From Anaerolinea sp. (lineage in GTDB: Bacteria > Chloroflexota > Limnocylindria > Limnocylindrales > CSP1-4): a DNA stretch of 64,000 nt. The position numbers and the translations under genes were made by a program. The stretch is taken from the NCBI GenBank assembly GCA_013822395.1, contig PNKK01000001.1, positions 84,970-148,969 of the forward strand, written 5' to 3'. Shown in pieces: positions 48,385-57,415 of the stretch (the stretch's first letter is position 1; each line of letters begins with the position of its first letter). The notes under the pieces were generated by a model, which was not told the origin of the DNA, did no database searches, and worked only from the letters and a program-made list of their open reading frames with translations.

Positions 48385-49770
48385 TCACTGCGGCGGCAGG
48401 GAGTCGTAGAAGGACTGGATCGTTCCGAGGTAGGTGTCCAGGTTCAGGTTCGGGTCGTTCAGGAAGGTCTGCAGGAAGCCCTGCATGCCGTTCGGGCCGG
48501 CGAAGTCCGGCCGCGTGTCACGGTCCAGGAATTGGGCGATGGCGCCCGACTTGCCGATGATCTCGGCCATCTTCTGCTGGAACGGCGTGTAGCCGCTCGT
48601 GTCGGCGTCCTTGGCCGCGGCCACGTTGTTCGGGCTGGCCTTCAGGAACTCGAGCTGCGCCGGACCGGTGGCCACGCACTCGAGGAGCGCTTTGGCGCCG
48701 TCCAGGTTCTTCGGCGACTTGCTGATCATCAGTCCGTCGATCGGCGCGTCGATGGCGTTCTCGCTGTCCCACTGGTTCCCGAGGACGGGGAACGGGAAGA
48801 AGTCGAGATCGTCGCGGATGGCCGGGTCGGTCGCCTGCTCACCCGCGAAGGTCCCAAGGAAGTACATCCCGGCTTCCTTGTTGATCATCGACTGGGCGCC
48901 CTCCTGCCAGGTCCGCCCGAGGGCGTTCGGCTGGGTGTAGGGGAGCAGCTCCTTCCAGAGGTTGAAGACATCCTTCACCCGCGAGTCGGTCCATTTCTCC
49001 TTGCCGGCCATGAGGTCGACGTGGAACTGGTAGCCGTTCTGGCGCATGTTGAGGATATCGAACGTGCCCATCGCCGGCCAGCCGTCCTTGTCGGCGAAGG
49101 CAAGCGGGATGAGCCCGTCGGCCTGCATCTTGGTGGCGAGGGTCTTGAACTCCGCCCAGGTCGTCGGGATGGTGTAGCCCTTGTCCGCGAAGAGGCTCTT
49201 CCGGTAGATCACGACCCACGGGTAGTTGTACATCGGGATGAAGTACTGCTCCCCGTCGTCGCCGGTCGAAGCCTGCTTGAAGGCATCGGAGTAGTTGCTC
49301 CCGACCTTCGCCCAGACGTCCGAGATCGGCGTCGCCAGGCCCTGGCCGGCGAAGAACCGCATGCGGTAGCCCGCGAACCAGGTGAACACGTCGTCCGGCG
49401 TGCCCTGCAGATAGGAGTTGATGCTGTCCTGGAAGGCGCCGTGCTCGACCGTATTGATCTTCGGCGTGGCGGTCGTCTGGGTGGCGCAGTAGTTGAGCAT
49501 GGCCGCGAAGGCGTCCTTCGGGACCTGATCCGAGTAGTTCGACCCGACCGTGACCTCGCCGAGGGACGGGGCCTCCGTCGGGGCGGCCGAGGCGGCGGGT
49601 TCGCTGGCTGCGGGTTCAGTCGCCGGCGCCTGGGATGCGCCGCCGCCACACGCGGCCGCGATGAGCAGCAGGGTGCTGCCGAGAGCGAGAATCCGGGCCA
49701 GGAACGACCGGCGCGGGGTGCGCGCATCGGCCGGGTCCCCTGGCCCCCGCGACATGCTGAGATCTCCCAT
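48385..49770 (-). CDS. Galactoside ABC importer substrate-binding lipoprotein
   Basis: A 461-residue solute-binding protein of the CUT1 type. The N-terminus has a basic RRSFLARILALGSTLLLIAAAC leader region ending in a lipobox and Ala/Pro-rich tether. The mature part contains FTWFAGYRMRFFAGQGL, PMYNYPWVVIYRKSLFADKGY and WPAMGTFDILNMR, typical of sugar-binding proteins. Two starts are possible: ATG 49770 (GGAGG 12 nt upstream) and ATG 49755 (GGGAG 8 nt upstream). It leads the importer-lacZ-GH36 operon, divergent from a DeoR regulator. Confidence 0.9.
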   Translation of the reverse strand: MGDLSMSRGPGDPADARTPRRSFLARILALGSTLLLIAAACGGGASQAPATEPAASEPAASAAPTEAPSLGEVTVGSNYSDQVPKDAFAAMLNYCATQTTATPKINTVEHGAFQDSINSYLQGTPDDVFTWFAGYRMRFFAGQGLATPISDVWAKVGSNYSDAFKQASTGDDGEQYFIPMYNYPWVVIYRKSLFADKGYTIPTTWAEFKTLATKMQADGLIPLAFADKDGWPAMGTFDILNMRQNGYQFHVDLMAGKEKWTDSRVKDVFNLWKELLPYTQPNALGRTWQEGAQSMINKEAGMYFLGTFAGEQATDPAIRDDLDFFPFPVLGNQWDSENAIDAPIDGLMISKSPKNLDGAKALLECVATGPAQLEFLKASPNNVAAAKDADTSGYTPFQQKMAEIIGKSGAIAQFLDRDTRPDFAGPNGMQGFLQTFLNDPNLNLDTYLGTIQSFYDSLPPQ

Positions 49771-49920
49771 CGAAGCGGCTCTCCTCCAACTGGTGGTCGC
49801 CACGGGTCGGCATGGACGCACACAAACCGACATGACCAAACATCAGTGTGGGCATCCCGGAGGGGCATGTCAAGCCAATTTCTCACATCTGGCGGCGAAT
49901 TCGGGGATCACGCGTTGACT

Positions 49921-49940
49921 TTTGCGCGATGCTGCGCGAA
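49921..49940. promoter_or_regulatory. Dyad in the spacer between the importer operon and deoR-family gene
   Basis: TTTGCGCgatgctGCGCGAA is an imperfect inverted repeat in the 216-bp divergent spacer, directly after a TTGACT box (49915-49920). It is a candidate operator for the DeoR-family regulator. No matching -10 element could be fixed. Confidence 0.4.
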
Positions 49941-49986
49941 CCTCTTGTGGCCAACCACCACCCGACGTCGGAGGACCCGCAAGCCC

Positions 49987-50817
49987 GTGCTCGCGCGACA
50001 ACGCCAGACCTACATCCTGGAGCGCGTCCGGGAGGACGGCGCCGTGCGGGTCGCCGATCTGGCGCGCGACCTTGGTGTCTCCGACATGACGGTCCGGCGG
50101 GATCTCGAGCTCCTCCACGGGCAGGGTCTCCTCGAGAAGGTTCACGGGGGTGCCACGGTTACCACGGGGAGCTCGCTGTTCGAGCCCGGCTTCGTCGTCA
50201 AGTCCGAGCTGCAGCTCGCGGAGAAGGCGGCGATCGCCTCGGCCGCGGCCGAGCTCGTGACGCCGGGCATGGCGATCGTCCTTTCGGCCGGCACGACCAC
50301 GTTCGCGCTGGCGCGCCGCCTGATCGACGTCGAGGGCCTGACGGTGGTCACGAACTCCGTCCCGGTGGCGGACGTGCTCTACCGCCAGGGTCGCCCCGAC
50401 CAGACCATCATCGTCACCGGCGGCGTCAGAACGCCCAGCGACGCCCTGGTCGGGCCGTTCGCGGTCTCCGCCCTGCGGACGATCCACGTCGACCTCGTGT
50501 TCATGGGAGTGCACGGCATGGATCCCCACTCGGGGTTCACCACGCCGAATCTCCTCGAGGCGGAGACGAACCGCGCCCTCGTGGAGTCGGGCCGCCGGCT
50601 GGTGGTCGTCGCCGACCACACGAAATGGGGCGTGATCGGGATCAGCTCGATCGCGCGCCTGGACCAGGCGGATGTGCTCATCACGGACACGGGCCTGGGT
50701 GCCGACGCGCGAGCCGCCCTCGCGCGCGAGGTGCGCGAGCTGACGGTCGTTGAGCCGAGCGCCGGTGCCCAGACGGCGGGGGCGACCGACCTCGCCGTCA
50801 TTCCCGCGGCGCGATGA
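49987..50817 (+). CDS. DeoR-family transcriptional regulator
   Basis: A 276-residue regulator. The N-terminal helix-turn-helix reads RQTYILERVREDGAVRVADLARDLGVSDMTVRRDLELLHGQGLLEKVHGGA, the DeoR signature. The C-terminal domain (DeoRC, IVLSAGTTTFALARRL, TNLLEAETNRALVESGRRLVVVADHTKWG) binds a phosphosugar. GTG 49987 gives the usual short N-terminus, with GGAGG 12 nt upstream. It is divergent from the galactoside importer operon and coupled to galT (ATGA), so it probably responds to a galactose intermediate and controls both directions. Confidence 0.92.
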   Translation: MLARQRQTYILERVREDGAVRVADLARDLGVSDMTVRRDLELLHGQGLLEKVHGGATVTTGSSLFEPGFVVKSELQLAEKAAIASAAAELVTPGMAIVLSAGTTTFALARRLIDVEGLTVVTNSVPVADVLYRQGRPDQTIIVTGGVRTPSDALVGPFAVSALRTIHVDLVFMGVHGMDPHSGFTTPNLLEAETNRALVESGRRLVVVADHTKWGVIGISSIARLDQADVLITDTGLGADARAALAREVRELTVVEPSAGAQTAGATDLAVIPAAR

Positions 50818-51917
50818 ACGCCGCCGGGGACCGTTCCGACCCCGTGTTCGGCCGGCTTCGAGGCGAGCCGCACCGCCGCTTCAACCCGCTGCTCGATGAA
50901 TGGGTCCTCGTGTCGGCTGGCCGGACCCACCGCCCGTGGCAGGGTCGGAGGGAGCCGTCCGCCAGCGACGTGCTGCCGCCCTACGACCCAGGCTGCTATC
51001 TCTGCCCGGGCAATGTCCGTGCGAACGGCGAGCGGAACCCGACCTACGACGCGACGTATGTCTTCACCAACGATTTTTCGGCGCTCCGGCCCGGCACCAC
51101 GACCGAGCGGATCGAGGACGGCCTCCTTCGCGCCGAGGGCGAGGAAGGCGCCTGCCACGTCCTGTGCTTCAGTCCGCGTCACGACCTGACACTCGCCCTG
51201 ATGCCGCCCGATGCCGTCCGTCGCGTGGTGGACGTCTGGGCGGACGAGACGGCCGAGCTCGGTCGGCGCTACCGATGGATTCAGGTGTTCGAAAACCGCG
51301 GCGAGATCATGGGCGCGTCCAACCCGCATCCACACGGGCAGATCTGGGCCGGGTCGGCGCTCCCGCGCGACGCTGCCAAGGAGGACGCGGCGCAGCGCCA
51401 GTACCGTGAGCGGATTGGTCGGCGGCTGCTGCTGGACTACGCTGGGCAGGAGGAGGGTGGACCGCGGGCGGTTGAGGAGAACGACGATTGGCTGGTGGTC
51501 GTGCCGTTCTGGGCGGCCTGGCCCTACGAGGCGCTCCTGGTGGCCCGGCAGCCGGTGACGCGACTGCCCGCCCTGGGCAACGCCCAGCGGGACGGACTGG
51601 CCGACATCCTGGTCCGGCTGCTGACCCGCTACGACAACCTCTTCGGGCTGTCGTTCCCGTACTCGATGGGCTGGCATCAGGCGCCCTTCGGCGACGGTGG
51701 GGACAGCCACTGGCAGCTCCACGCCCACTTCCTTCCGCCGCTCCTTCGGGCCAACGTCCGTAAGTTCATGGTCGGTTACGAGCTGCTCGCGGAGACCCAG
51801 CGCGACCTGACCCCGGAGCGGGCGGCCGCGGAGATGCGTGCCGCGTCCCGGACGCACCGGGCCGCCGACGATGGGTGGCCTGCCACGGACGAGTCCGTCC
51901 CGGCCACGGCAGGCTGA
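50814..51917 (+). CDS. galT: Galactose-1-phosphate uridylyltransferase
   Basis: A 367-residue HIT-fold enzyme exchanging UMP between UDP-glucose and galactose-1-phosphate. The active site is SNPHPHGQIW with the nucleophilic His of the HxH motif. The zinc site appears as CYLCPGN and later histidines. FENRGEIMG and GWHQAPFGDG...HAHFLPP are further family blocks. It starts inside the deoR-family stop codon and precedes galM by 15 nt. Confidence 0.95.
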   Translation: MNAAGDRSDPVFGRLRGEPHRRFNPLLDEWVLVSAGRTHRPWQGRREPSASDVLPPYDPGCYLCPGNVRANGERNPTYDATYVFTNDFSALRPGTTTERIEDGLLRAEGEEGACHVLCFSPRHDLTLALMPPDAVRRVVDVWADETAELGRRYRWIQVFENRGEIMGASNPHPHGQIWAGSALPRDAAKEDAAQRQYRERIGRRLLLDYAGQEEGGPRAVEENDDWLVVVPFWAAWPYEALLVARQPVTRLPALGNAQRDGLADILVRLLTRYDNLFGLSFPYSMGWHQAPFGDGGDSHWQLHAHFLPPLLRANVRKFMVGYELLAETQRDLTPERAAAEMRAASRTHRAADDGWPATDESVPATAG

Positions 51918-51932
51918 CCCCAGGCGGCCGGC

Positions 51933-52799
51933 ATGACCAGCTCGATCGATCTGCGCTCTGGGGCTGTCGTCGTGCGGGTGGAGCCTTCCCGTGGCGGCCG
52001 CGCCTCGAGCGTCCGCGTGCACGACCACGAGCTCCTGGTCGGTCAGGGCACACCCGGCGACGACCCGCGCACGTGGGGCAGCTACCTCATGGCTCCCTGG
52101 GTCGGCCGGATGGACGGGGCACGGTTCCCATTCGGCGGCCGCGAGCACCGGTTCATCGCGGACTTCGGGCCGCACGCGATCCACGGACTCGTCCTGGACC
52201 GGCCGTGGATCGTGGATGCCGCGGACGGCCGGAGCGTGACGATGCGCATCGAGCTGGGCCCCCTGGGATGGCCGTTCGGGGGCTCGGCCGTCCAGCGGAT
52301 CCGGGTCTGGCCGGACCGCGTCCGGTTCTCGGCGTGGGTGACGGCTGATGAGCCCGCGCCGGTCGCGCTCGGCTGGCACCCATGGTTCCGGCGCGGCGAA
52401 TCCGGGCCGGACACCGTCATCGTGGAGGCCGCCGAGATTCTGCAGACACGGCCAGACCTGGTCGCGACCGGCCTGCGGTTGCCGGTGGACGCGACGACGG
52501 ATCTGCGCCCGGACCAGCTCATCGGCAGCCGCCGCCTCGACCACACATACGTCCATCCAACGGCTCCCGTCACGTTGCACGTGCCACCGCTCACCGTGCG
52601 CCTCGAGTGGTCCCGGCAGGTCGACTCGGTCCATGTCTACACGCCGGAGCGCGCGATCTGCATCGAACCCATGACCGCCTGGCCCAACGCCGCGAACCTC
52701 GCGGCCGCCGGCGTTCGCGGGACCGGCCTCACCTATGTCGGCGCTCGAGGACGCCTCGCCGCGTGGATGACCTGGCGCTGGGAGCTGAACACGCACTGA
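51933..52799 (+). CDS. galM: Aldose 1-epimerase (galactose mutarotase)
   Basis: A 288-residue member of the aldose-epimerase superfamily. Typical blocks: GSYLMAPWVGRM (corresponding to the N-terminal R/P-W loop), HAIHGLVLDRPW with the catalytic-type histidine, ALGWHPWFR with the second, and CIEPMTAWPNAAN containing the conserved Glu. It converts beta- to alpha-galactose after LacZ cleavage. It lies in the deoR-galT-galM run and is followed by argH. Confidence 0.92.
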   Translation: MTSSIDLRSGAVVVRVEPSRGGRASSVRVHDHELLVGQGTPGDDPRTWGSYLMAPWVGRMDGARFPFGGREHRFIADFGPHAIHGLVLDRPWIVDAADGRSVTMRIELGPLGWPFGGSAVQRIRVWPDRVRFSAWVTADEPAPVALGWHPWFRRGESGPDTVIVEAAEILQTRPDLVATGLRLPVDATTDLRPDQLIGSRRLDHTYVHPTAPVTLHVPPLTVRLEWSRQVDSVHVYTPERAICIEPMTAWPNAANLAAAGVRGTGLTYVGARGRLAAWMTWRWELNTH

Positions 52800-52844
52800 C
52801 GCCCCGCCCGGGCCCGGCACGCTACGATCCGCGCGGGAGGTGCG

Positions 52845-54284
52845 ATGCAGCGCTGGGGCGGTCGGTTCACGGGCGGGACGGACGAGCGGGTGATCGATTT
52901 CACTCGCTCGATCGAGATCGACGCCGCCCTGGCGGCGGACGACATCGAGGGCTCGATCGCCCACGTGCGCGGCCTCGGCCGCGCCGGGGTGCTCACCGCG
53001 GACGAGGTGGCTGCGCTCGTCGCCGGCCTCGAAGGGTTGGCGATCGACCTCGAGGCCGGGCGGATCGACTGGGATCCGGCCCTCGAGGACGTCCACATGA
53101 ACCTCGAGGCGGCGCTCGAGGCACGGATCGGGCCGGTCGCGCGCAAGCTCCACACCGGCCGGTCGCGGAACGACCAGGTCACCACGGATCTCCGACTCTG
53201 GACGCGCCGGGCGATCGACCGGCTGGACGCCGCGATCCTGGAGATGGAGCGCGCGCTCGTGGGACTCGCCGAGCGCGAGGGCGAGGCGATCCTCCCGGGC
53301 ACGACCCACATCCAGCCGGCTCAGCCCGTTCTGTTCGCGCACCATCTCCTCGCCTACGTCGAGATGCTCGAGCGCGACCGGGGCCGGCTCGCCGACGCGC
53401 GGCGCCGGCTCAACGTCTCGCCGCTGGGTTCGGGTGCGCTCGCCGGCGCCGGCTACCCACTGGATCGCGAGGCAACCGCCGCCGACCTCGGGTTCGAGGG
53501 CGTGACGGCGAACTCGATGGATGCCGTGTCTGATCGCGATTTCGTCGTCGAGGTCCTGGCGGCCGTCGCGCTGGCGATGGTCCACCTGTCCCGGTTCGCC
53601 GAGGAGATCACCTGGTGGTCCAACCCCGTGTTCGGCTTCGTCCGGGTGGCGGACGCCTTCTCCACCGGCAGCTCGATGATGCCGAACAAGCGGAATCCCG
53701 ATCCCGCCGAGCTGGTCCGCGGGCGCGCCGCGCGGACGATCGGGGCCCTCACCACGATGCTCGGGATCCTCAAGGGCCTGCCGCTCGCGTACCAGCGCGA
53801 CCTCCAGGAGGACAAGCCGCCGTTGTTCGGGGCGGTCGGGGTGCTCGAAGGGTCGCTCGGCGTCATGACCGGGCTCGTTGAGACGCTGTCCGTTGATGCC
53901 GCCCGGATGCGCACCGCGGTCGATGAGGGGTTCACGACCGCGACCGCAGTGGCCGACACGCTGGTGCGTCGCGGCGTCGCCTTCCGGAGCGCCCATCACG
54001 TGGTCGGCGCGCTCGTGGCGGCGGCGGAGGCCCGCGGGGTCGGACTCGACGCGGTCACGGACGTCGAGGTGGCCGCCGCGCTCCGAGCCTCAGACGACGA
54101 GGTCGCTCGGAGTCTGGCGGACGAGCCCGGGGCGGGGGAGGCGCTGCGCGGGTCCGCCTCGATCGACGCCGCCCTCGCTCTTGCGGATGTCATCGGCGGG
54201 ACGGCACCCGTTCGGGTGCGAGCCGCGCTCGAGGCCGCGAGGGATCGCCTGGGTGCCGCTGGCGCTCCCGCAGCGCGCAGATGA
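52845..54284 (+). CDS. argH: Argininosuccinate lyase
   Basis: A 479-residue fumarase/aspartase-superfamily enzyme releasing arginine and fumarate from argininosuccinate. MQRWGGRFTGGTDERV is the usual N-terminus. EDVHMNLE, HTGRSRNDQV, TTHIQPAQP and the signature GSSMMPNKRNPDPAE (catalytic Ser loop) are all intact. GGGAGG precedes the ATG. No other arginine gene is nearby; its place behind galM is probably positional. A strong terminator-like hairpin follows at 54401-54435. Confidence 0.96.
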   Translation: MQRWGGRFTGGTDERVIDFTRSIEIDAALAADDIEGSIAHVRGLGRAGVLTADEVAALVAGLEGLAIDLEAGRIDWDPALEDVHMNLEAALEARIGPVARKLHTGRSRNDQVTTDLRLWTRRAIDRLDAAILEMERALVGLAEREGEAILPGTTHIQPAQPVLFAHHLLAYVEMLERDRGRLADARRRLNVSPLGSGALAGAGYPLDREATAADLGFEGVTANSMDAVSDRDFVVEVLAAVALAMVHLSRFAEEITWWSNPVFGFVRVADAFSTGSSMMPNKRNPDPAELVRGRAARTIGALTTMLGILKGLPLAYQRDLQEDKPPLFGAVGVLEGSLGVMTGLVETLSVDAARMRTAVDEGFTTATAVADTLVRRGVAFRSAHHVVGALVAAAEARGVGLDAVTDVEVAAALRASDDEVARSLADEPGAGEALRGSASIDAALALADVIGGTAPVRVRAALEAARDRLGAAGAPAARR

Positions 54285-54400
54285 AGCTCAGCCCAGCGGC
54301 GCTCGCCGCCGGGGGGCCACGGCGAGCTTCCAGGGATCGACCCAGGCGGTATCGACCTCGAACGAGCGACCCGGTCGGGACGTGACCGGTGCATGAACAA

Positions 54401-54435
54401 GCGCTGCCGGGCTCCGGATCCGAGCCCGGCAGCGC
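54401..54435. terminator. Bidirectional terminator-like hairpin
   Basis: GCGCTGCCGGGCTC and GAGCCCGGCAGCGC form a perfect 14-bp stem with a 7-nt loop (CGGATCC). It lies between the convergent argH and sugar-binding-protein genes. No T-run is present, as is common in GC-rich genomes. Confidence 0.8.
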
Positions 54436-54454
54436 CATGGCGGCCCGGCCGGTG

Positions 54455-55450
54455 TCAGCAGCCGGACTTGTAGACGTACTTCGCGACGGCCGGGTCGTCG
54501 ATGTTGTCCGCGGTGACGATCAGCGACTCGGTCGCGATGCTCTGGGTGACGGTCTTGCCGGACAGTGCCGCCGCCGCCTGCTCGATGCCCTGGAAGCCGA
54601 TGTCGTAGGGCTTCTGCGCTACGAGGGCCTGGACGTCGCCGGCCTTGAGCTGCTTGATCTGGTCCGGGCCTGCGTCGAAGCCGACGACCTTGACAACCCC
54701 GCCCTTGCCGGCCGAGCGGACGCCCGCCGCGGTCCCCTGGGCCGAGAACAGGTTGGTCGCGAAGACGCCGATGAGATCCGGGCTGCGCTGCAGCTCAGCC
54801 TGGATGATCGTGGCGGCCTCCTGCGGCGAGTTATGTGAGTACTGCGTGGGCCCGGCGAGCGTGAAGTTCGTGAATCTCGTCTTCACGGCCTCCTCGAAGC
54901 CGGCGACGCGTGCGTCCACCGACGAGACCCCGGGATCGGTGGAGATGACGAGCACCTTCCCGGTGGCCCCGCCAGTCAGCTCGTTGAGGGCCTCAGCGGC
55001 CTTCGCGCCGCCGAGCTTGTTGTCCGTTGCGATGCGGGAGACGCCGATGCTCGGGTCGTCGACCGTGGTGTCGACGAGGATCACTTTGGCCCCCGCGTCC
55101 TGGATCTTCTTCAGCGGGTTCGCCGACGCGATGACATCGTTCGGGGCGACGAGCAGCGCCGCTGGCTTGCTCGCGGCGACCGCGTCGAGCAGCGGGTTCT
55201 GCAGCGTGGCGTCGAACTTGTCGGGGCCCTGTACCTGCAGGTCGATGCTCAGCTGCGTGGCCTTCTCCCGCGCTCCGCACTCCATGGAGACGTAGAACGG
55301 GTCGCCCTTGACGCCGACCATGAGCACGATCTTCTGGCCCGCGACGCCGTCGCCGGGTGTCGATCCGGCCGGCGCCTGGCCGCTGCACGCCGTGACCAGC
55401 AGGAGGCCGGCTATGAGGGTTGCTCTGCGTGCCGCTTGCACTCGCTTCAT
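54455..55450 (-). CDS. Sugar-binding lipoprotein of an RbsB-type ABC importer
   Basis: A 331-residue periplasmic-binding-protein type 1 (Peripla_BP_4) receptor. The leader ends LLVTAC, followed by a short tether. The fold is recognised by IVLMVGVKGDPFYVSMECGAREKA, PAALLVAPNDV, VILVDTTVDD and GVFATNLFSAQGTAAGVRSAG. These receptors bind monosaccharides such as ribose, xylose or galactitol-like polyols. GAGGAGGA precedes the ATG. It is the last gene of the eight-gene sugar operon. Confidence 0.92.
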   Translation of the reverse strand: MKRVQAARRATLIAGLLLVTACSGQAPAGSTPGDGVAGQKIVLMVGVKGDPFYVSMECGAREKATQLSIDLQVQGPDKFDATLQNPLLDAVAASKPAALLVAPNDVIASANPLKKIQDAGAKVILVDTTVDDPSIGVSRIATDNKLGGAKAAEALNELTGGATGKVLVISTDPGVSSVDARVAGFEEAVKTRFTNFTLAGPTQYSHNSPQEAATIIQAELQRSPDLIGVFATNLFSAQGTAAGVRSAGKGGVVKVVGFDAGPDQIKQLKAGDVQALVAQKPYDIGFQGIEQAAAALSGKTVTQSIATESLIVTADNIDDPAVAKYVYKSGC

Positions 55451-55565
55451 CCTTGTTCCTCCTCGACGAGATCGGGTAAGTAAGGCCGAAACTTGTCGAC
55501 GCTGTTGCCGCACCTCCTTCGGCGGGGGTCGCCATGACAGGGACCCTCTGTGTCTGAACCTGTTG

Positions 55566-56627
55566 CTAGCCACGATCCCGTGAGCGACGGCGCAGCTGGT
55601 CGAACCAGACTGCCGCGATGAGGACGAATCCGACGGCGACGTCCTGCCAGTAGGGCTGAACGCCCGTGATGATGAATCCGTTCTTGAGGACAGCCGGGAT
55701 CCAGACTCCGATGAGGGTCCCGATGATTGAGCCCACGCCGCCGAACAAGCTGGTGCCGCCGAGGGCGACCGCCGTGATCGCCTGGAGGTTGGCCGTCGAG
55801 AAACCGCCGATGCTCGTGGTGCTGAAGTAGGAGAGGGACAAGAACCCGGCCAAGCCGGACGCGACGCCGCCCAGGACATAGACCTTGAGCAGGTGGCGCT
55901 CGACGTTGATGCCGACCCGGCGCGCCGCCTCGGGGTTGGAACCGATCGCGTAGGTATGGCGACCGAACACCGACAGGTGGAGCAGCACGAACCCAGCGAT
56001 GACCACGACGAGCGCGATGGGGATGAGGTTCGGGATGCCCGCGATCAGCGCGCCGTTCCCCACCGGGTCGAGCGCATAGGTCGCACTGTTGACCCCGTCT
56101 TGCAGGATCAGTGCCACGCCGAGCCCGGCACCGAGTGTGCCGAGTGTGGCCAGGAGGGGCGGAACGCGGAGGTAGGCGACAACGACGCCGTTGATGAGTC
56201 CGATGATCAGGCCACCCAGCAGCGCGGCCGTGACGGCAACCAACACAGAGAGTGCCGTCGTCTGGTTCGCTGTGGCGTCGAACGCGGTGGTCCCTTCTCC
56301 GAGGGGCAAAAGCTTCAGGGCCTGGACGGCGAAGACCTGGCCGAGCACGATCCCGCTGGGGATCGAGAGGTCCACCCCGGCGGTGATGATGACGAATGTC
56401 GTCCCGACGCTGACGACGGTCAGGATGGCCACGTTCTGCGCCAGCTGCACGAAGTTGCTGCCTTGGGTGAACAGGCCCGGCGCGAGCGCCGAGAAGGCGA
56501 GGATGATCACCGCCAGCGCACCGAACGTCACCATCGTCGGGTTGGCCAGCACCGCGCGGGCGATCGACCGGCGCGTCCGAGCGTCCCCGCCGTTGTCCAC
56601 GGGCTCCGGCGCCATAGCGGTGCTCAT
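55566..56627 (-). CDS. RbsC-type sugar ABC permease
   Basis: A 353-residue permease of the branched-chain/CUT2 family with about ten helices. Conserved blocks: TFVIITAGVDLSIPSGIVLG, VPPLLATLGTLGAGLGVAL, GSNPEAARRVGINVERHLLKVYVLGG and LGGTSLFGGVGSIIGTLIGV. The ATG overlaps the stop of the ATPase gene (ATGA). It serves the same importer as the flanking genes. Confidence 0.93.
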   Translation of the reverse strand: MSTAMAPEPVDNGGDARTRRSIARAVLANPTMVTFGALAVIILAFSALAPGLFTQGSNFVQLAQNVAILTVVSVGTTFVIITAGVDLSIPSGIVLGQVFAVQALKLLPLGEGTTAFDATANQTTALSVLVAVTAALLGGLIIGLINGVVVAYLRVPPLLATLGTLGAGLGVALILQDGVNSATYALDPVGNGALIAGIPNLIPIALVVVIAGFVLLHLSVFGRHTYAIGSNPEAARRVGINVERHLLKVYVLGGVASGLAGFLSLSYFSTTSIGGFSTANLQAITAVALGGTSLFGGVGSIIGTLIGVWIPAVLKNGFIITGVQPYWQDVAVGFVLIAAVWFDQLRRRSRDRG

Positions 56628-57415
56628 GTGGGTTCATCGTTTGTGTAAGCGCCCGAGATGGCGGCGATCAGCCGATCGACGTCGGCCTCACCCCTTCCGA
56701 ACCGTGCGACACGCCGACCCAGTCGGAGCACCTCGATCCGGTCAGCGACCTGCAGGACCTGCGGCAGGTTGTGGGCAATGAAGATGACCGCGAGGCCCTT
56801 GTCGCGGATGCGCTCGATCAGCTCGAGAACCTTGGCGGTCTGGATGACCCCGAGGGCCGCGGTCGGCTCGTCCATGATGATCACCCGACTGGCCCACATC
56901 GCCGATCGAGCAATCGCGACGCCCTGCTTCTGCCCGCCGGAGAACGACGCGACGGGGACTCGCATGTCCTGTACGAGGCCGACCCCGAGCTCGACGAAGG
57001 CGTTCCTCGTCCGCCGCCGCATCTCCGCGTGGTCGTGCAGGAAGCGCATCCGGCGAAGCTCACGACCGAGGAACACGTTGGCGGCCGCGTCGAGGTCGGG
57101 CACGAGCGCGAGGTCCTGGTAGACGGTCTCGATGCCCCGTCGCTTGGCGTCCAGCGGGTCGGTGAAATGCACGGGCTCGCCGTCGACGCGGACCTCGCCC
57201 TCGTCGGGGGGAATGACGCCGGCCAGCACCTTGATCAGCGTGGACTTGCCAGCGCCGTTGTCACCGACGAGGGCGGTGACCTGGCCGGGGAAGGCCTCGA
57301 ACGATGCTCCGCGTAACGCCCGGACGTGGCCGAAGCTCTTCGTCACGCCGTGCGCACTCACGGCAGGGATGGCAGCCGCCATGGCCGTCCCGACGTCTGT
57401 TGCTGCCGCGGTCAT
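56624..57415 (-). CDS. Single-domain RbsA-like sugar ABC ATPase
   Basis: A 263-residue ATPase. Walker A is GDNGAGKSTLIK, Walker B is VIIMDEPTAALG and the switch is IAHNL. The signature is FSGGQKQGVAIAR rather than LSGGQ, as seen in the half-size CUT2 ATPases. It has one nucleotide-binding domain, unlike the duplicated E. coli RbsA, so it should act as a homodimer. The ATG overlaps the stop of the aldolase gene, coupling uptake and catabolism. Confidence 0.93.
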   Translation of the reverse strand: MTAAATDVGTAMAAAIPAVSAHGVTKSFGHVRALRGASFEAFPGQVTALVGDNGAGKSTLIKVLAGVIPPDEGEVRVDGEPVHFTDPLDAKRRGIETVYQDLALVPDLDAAANVFLGRELRRMRFLHDHAEMRRRTRNAFVELGVGLVQDMRVPVASFSGGQKQGVAIARSAMWASRVIIMDEPTAALGVIQTAKVLELIERIRDKGLAVIFIAHNLPQVLQVADRIEVLRLGRRVARFGRGEADVDRLIAAISGAYTNDEPT